A stretch of 64,000 nucleotides of DNA from Streptomyces clavuligerus (GTDB lineage: Bacteria; Actinomycetota; Actinomycetes; Streptomycetales; Streptomycetaceae): positions 2,914,001 through 2,978,000 of the forward strand of contig NZ_CP027858.1 in assembly GCF_005519465.1 (NCBI RefSeq), in the 5' to 3' direction. The notes beneath the pieces are model-generated. The model did no database searches, had not been told where the DNA came from, and was given only the letters and a program-made list of their open reading frames with translations. Made by a program: the position numbers and the translations under genes. This document shows, in pieces, positions 63,330 through 64,000 of this stretch; positions within the stretch are counted from its first letter, which is position 1; every line of letters begins with the position of its first letter.

Positions 63330-64000
63330 TCAGGTGATGCTGCCCTGGGCGTCGAACATCGCCTTCACCGGGTCGTCGAAGTACGGGCTCTGGTTCCAGC
63401 CCCCGGAGCTGATGGTGCTCATGACCCCGTTCTGGGAGCCGAGTCCATTGGCGTCGTTGAGCTCGCGCAGCCAGGGACCGCCGCTCGATCCGCCGCCGAA
63501 GTCGCAGTGCATCGCGATCTTCGGACCGGCCCCGTCCTGCTGGGTGGTCCCCTGGCAGGCCCACTGGAGCTCTCCGTTGTCCTTGTTCCCGGGGTAGCCG
63601 AGGACGGTCATGTGCTGGGTGCGGCTGAAATTCCAGCTGAGGCCGTGGCCTCCGGTGGCGTCGACGACTCTGGCCCCGTTGAGCGGCCAGGTGGTGACCA
63701 TGGCGACGTCGCGGGTCAGATCGCCGCTGTTGATCCAGCCGTTGAACGAGCGGTACTCCTTGGCCGCGTAGGTGCCGAAGGGCCGGGCGCCGGAGCGGTA
63801 CCGGGGGATGTACACCCAGTTCTGCATCCAGTGCCCGGCGACGCCGTTCACGCCGCCCGTGTTCACGCAGTGGCCCGCCGTGGTGACCATCTGCTTCGAC
63901 GGGCTGTTGATCGCGGCGGCGGAGCACATGTAGTCACCCCCGTTGACCGGGTTCCGGAAATACACCTTCCCGACGGCGGACGATTCGTTGACCCGGGGCG
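63330..64000 (-). CDS. Secreted trypsin-like serine protease, partial (N-terminus beyond right edge)
   Basis: About 223 C-terminal residues of a chymotrypsin-fold peptidase of the V8/glutamyl-endopeptidase-like group. The triad is visible as His in VTTAGHCVN, Asp in LTRDVAMV and Ser in FGGGSSGGPW. Cys pairs (MCSAAA with HCVN; WACQG with HCDFG) suit an extracellular enzyme. Reading is open to the edge (VNESSAVGKVYF), so the signal and propeptide lie outside. The stop is at 63330. Confidence 0.9.
   Translation of the reverse strand, partial: PRVNESSAVGKVYFRNPVNGGDYMCSAAAINSPSKQMVTTAGHCVNTGGVNGVAGHWMQNWVYIPRYRSGARPFGTYAAKEYRSFNGWINSGDLTRDVAMVTTWPLNGARVVDATGGHGLSWNFSRTQHMTVLGYPGNKDNGELQWACQGTTQQDGAGPKIAMHCDFGGGSSGGPWLRELNDANGLGSQNGVMSTISSGGWNQSPYFDDPVKAMFDAQGSIT

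Overview
The window is high-GC actinobacterial DNA and almost certainly comes from a Streptomyces chromosome. The evidence is GC-rich third codon positions, frequent GTG starts, many leaderless genes (a TAnnnT box 6-7 bp before the start codon), and several genes with clear S. coelicolor counterparts: a HbpS/SenS/SenR set, cdgB, nagKA, groEL2, msiK, phoRP/phoU. No prophage, CRISPR array, complete insertion sequence or antibiotic cluster is visible. All identifications rest on reading the sequence and on family knowledge; no database search was run.

Layout. 1-4.8 kb: an aldehyde dehydrogenase cut by the left edge, a secreted chorismate mutase, a stand-alone Clp-N protein, a glyoxalase-fold protein and a RidA protein. 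4.9-7.7 kb: the two-component pair senS-senR divergent from the secreted haem-binding protein hbpS. 7.9-14.4 kb: an M1 metallopeptidase lipoprotein, ArfB, a flavin reductase, the GAF-PAS-GGDEF diguanylate cyclase cdgB with a CRP-like palindrome and a BldD-like box in front, and a carbohydrate-binding membrane protein. 14.4-21.5 kb: an amino-sugar catabolic block (class II aldolase, PfkB kinase, NagA, ROK kinase, SIS isomerase, sugar-binding lipoprotein) with DasR-type (dre) sites. 21.6-26.0 kb: otsB/otsA for trehalose and a GpgS-like glycosyltransferase. 26.1-30.9 kb: a SAM-I riboswitch before threonine synthase, a MoaD/ThiS protein, a cold-shock protein with a long AT-richer leader, and groEL2 under two CIRCE elements.

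31.2-37.5 kb: two paralogous secreted alpha/beta-hydrolase peptidases bracket a lower-GC islet. The islet holds an XRE-TPR regulator, a 65-residue Cys-motif protein, an overlapping 28-residue membrane peptide and a TPR-like protein. 37.6-45.4 kb: accessory enzymes (quinone oxidoreductase, GNAT, APH(6)-like kinase, FAD oxidoreductase), an unusual coiled-coil/Mrr-nuclease/TerD fusion, and tRNA-Thr(TGT). 45.5-64 kb: conserved core with msiK, a nucleotidyltransferase, a DoxX protein, rlmB, cysS, ispF, ispD, carD, a lipoprotein, phoP-phoR divergent from phoU, a Cys-rich 46-residue peptide, gpmA, an MFS transporter, and a secreted trypsin-like protease cut by the right edge.

Two themes link the genes. 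One is carbon and amino-sugar sensing: dre-like sites occur before nagK, between the SIS gene and the binding protein, and before msiK, the shared sugar-ABC ATPase. The other is second-messenger and stress control: CRP and BldD sites at cdgB, CIRCE at groEL2, a PHO box at phoRP/phoU, and CarD. As far as S. coelicolor locus numbers are recalled, the left half runs in ascending order and the right half in descending order, which implies an inversion junction in the 31-45 kb accessory zone.
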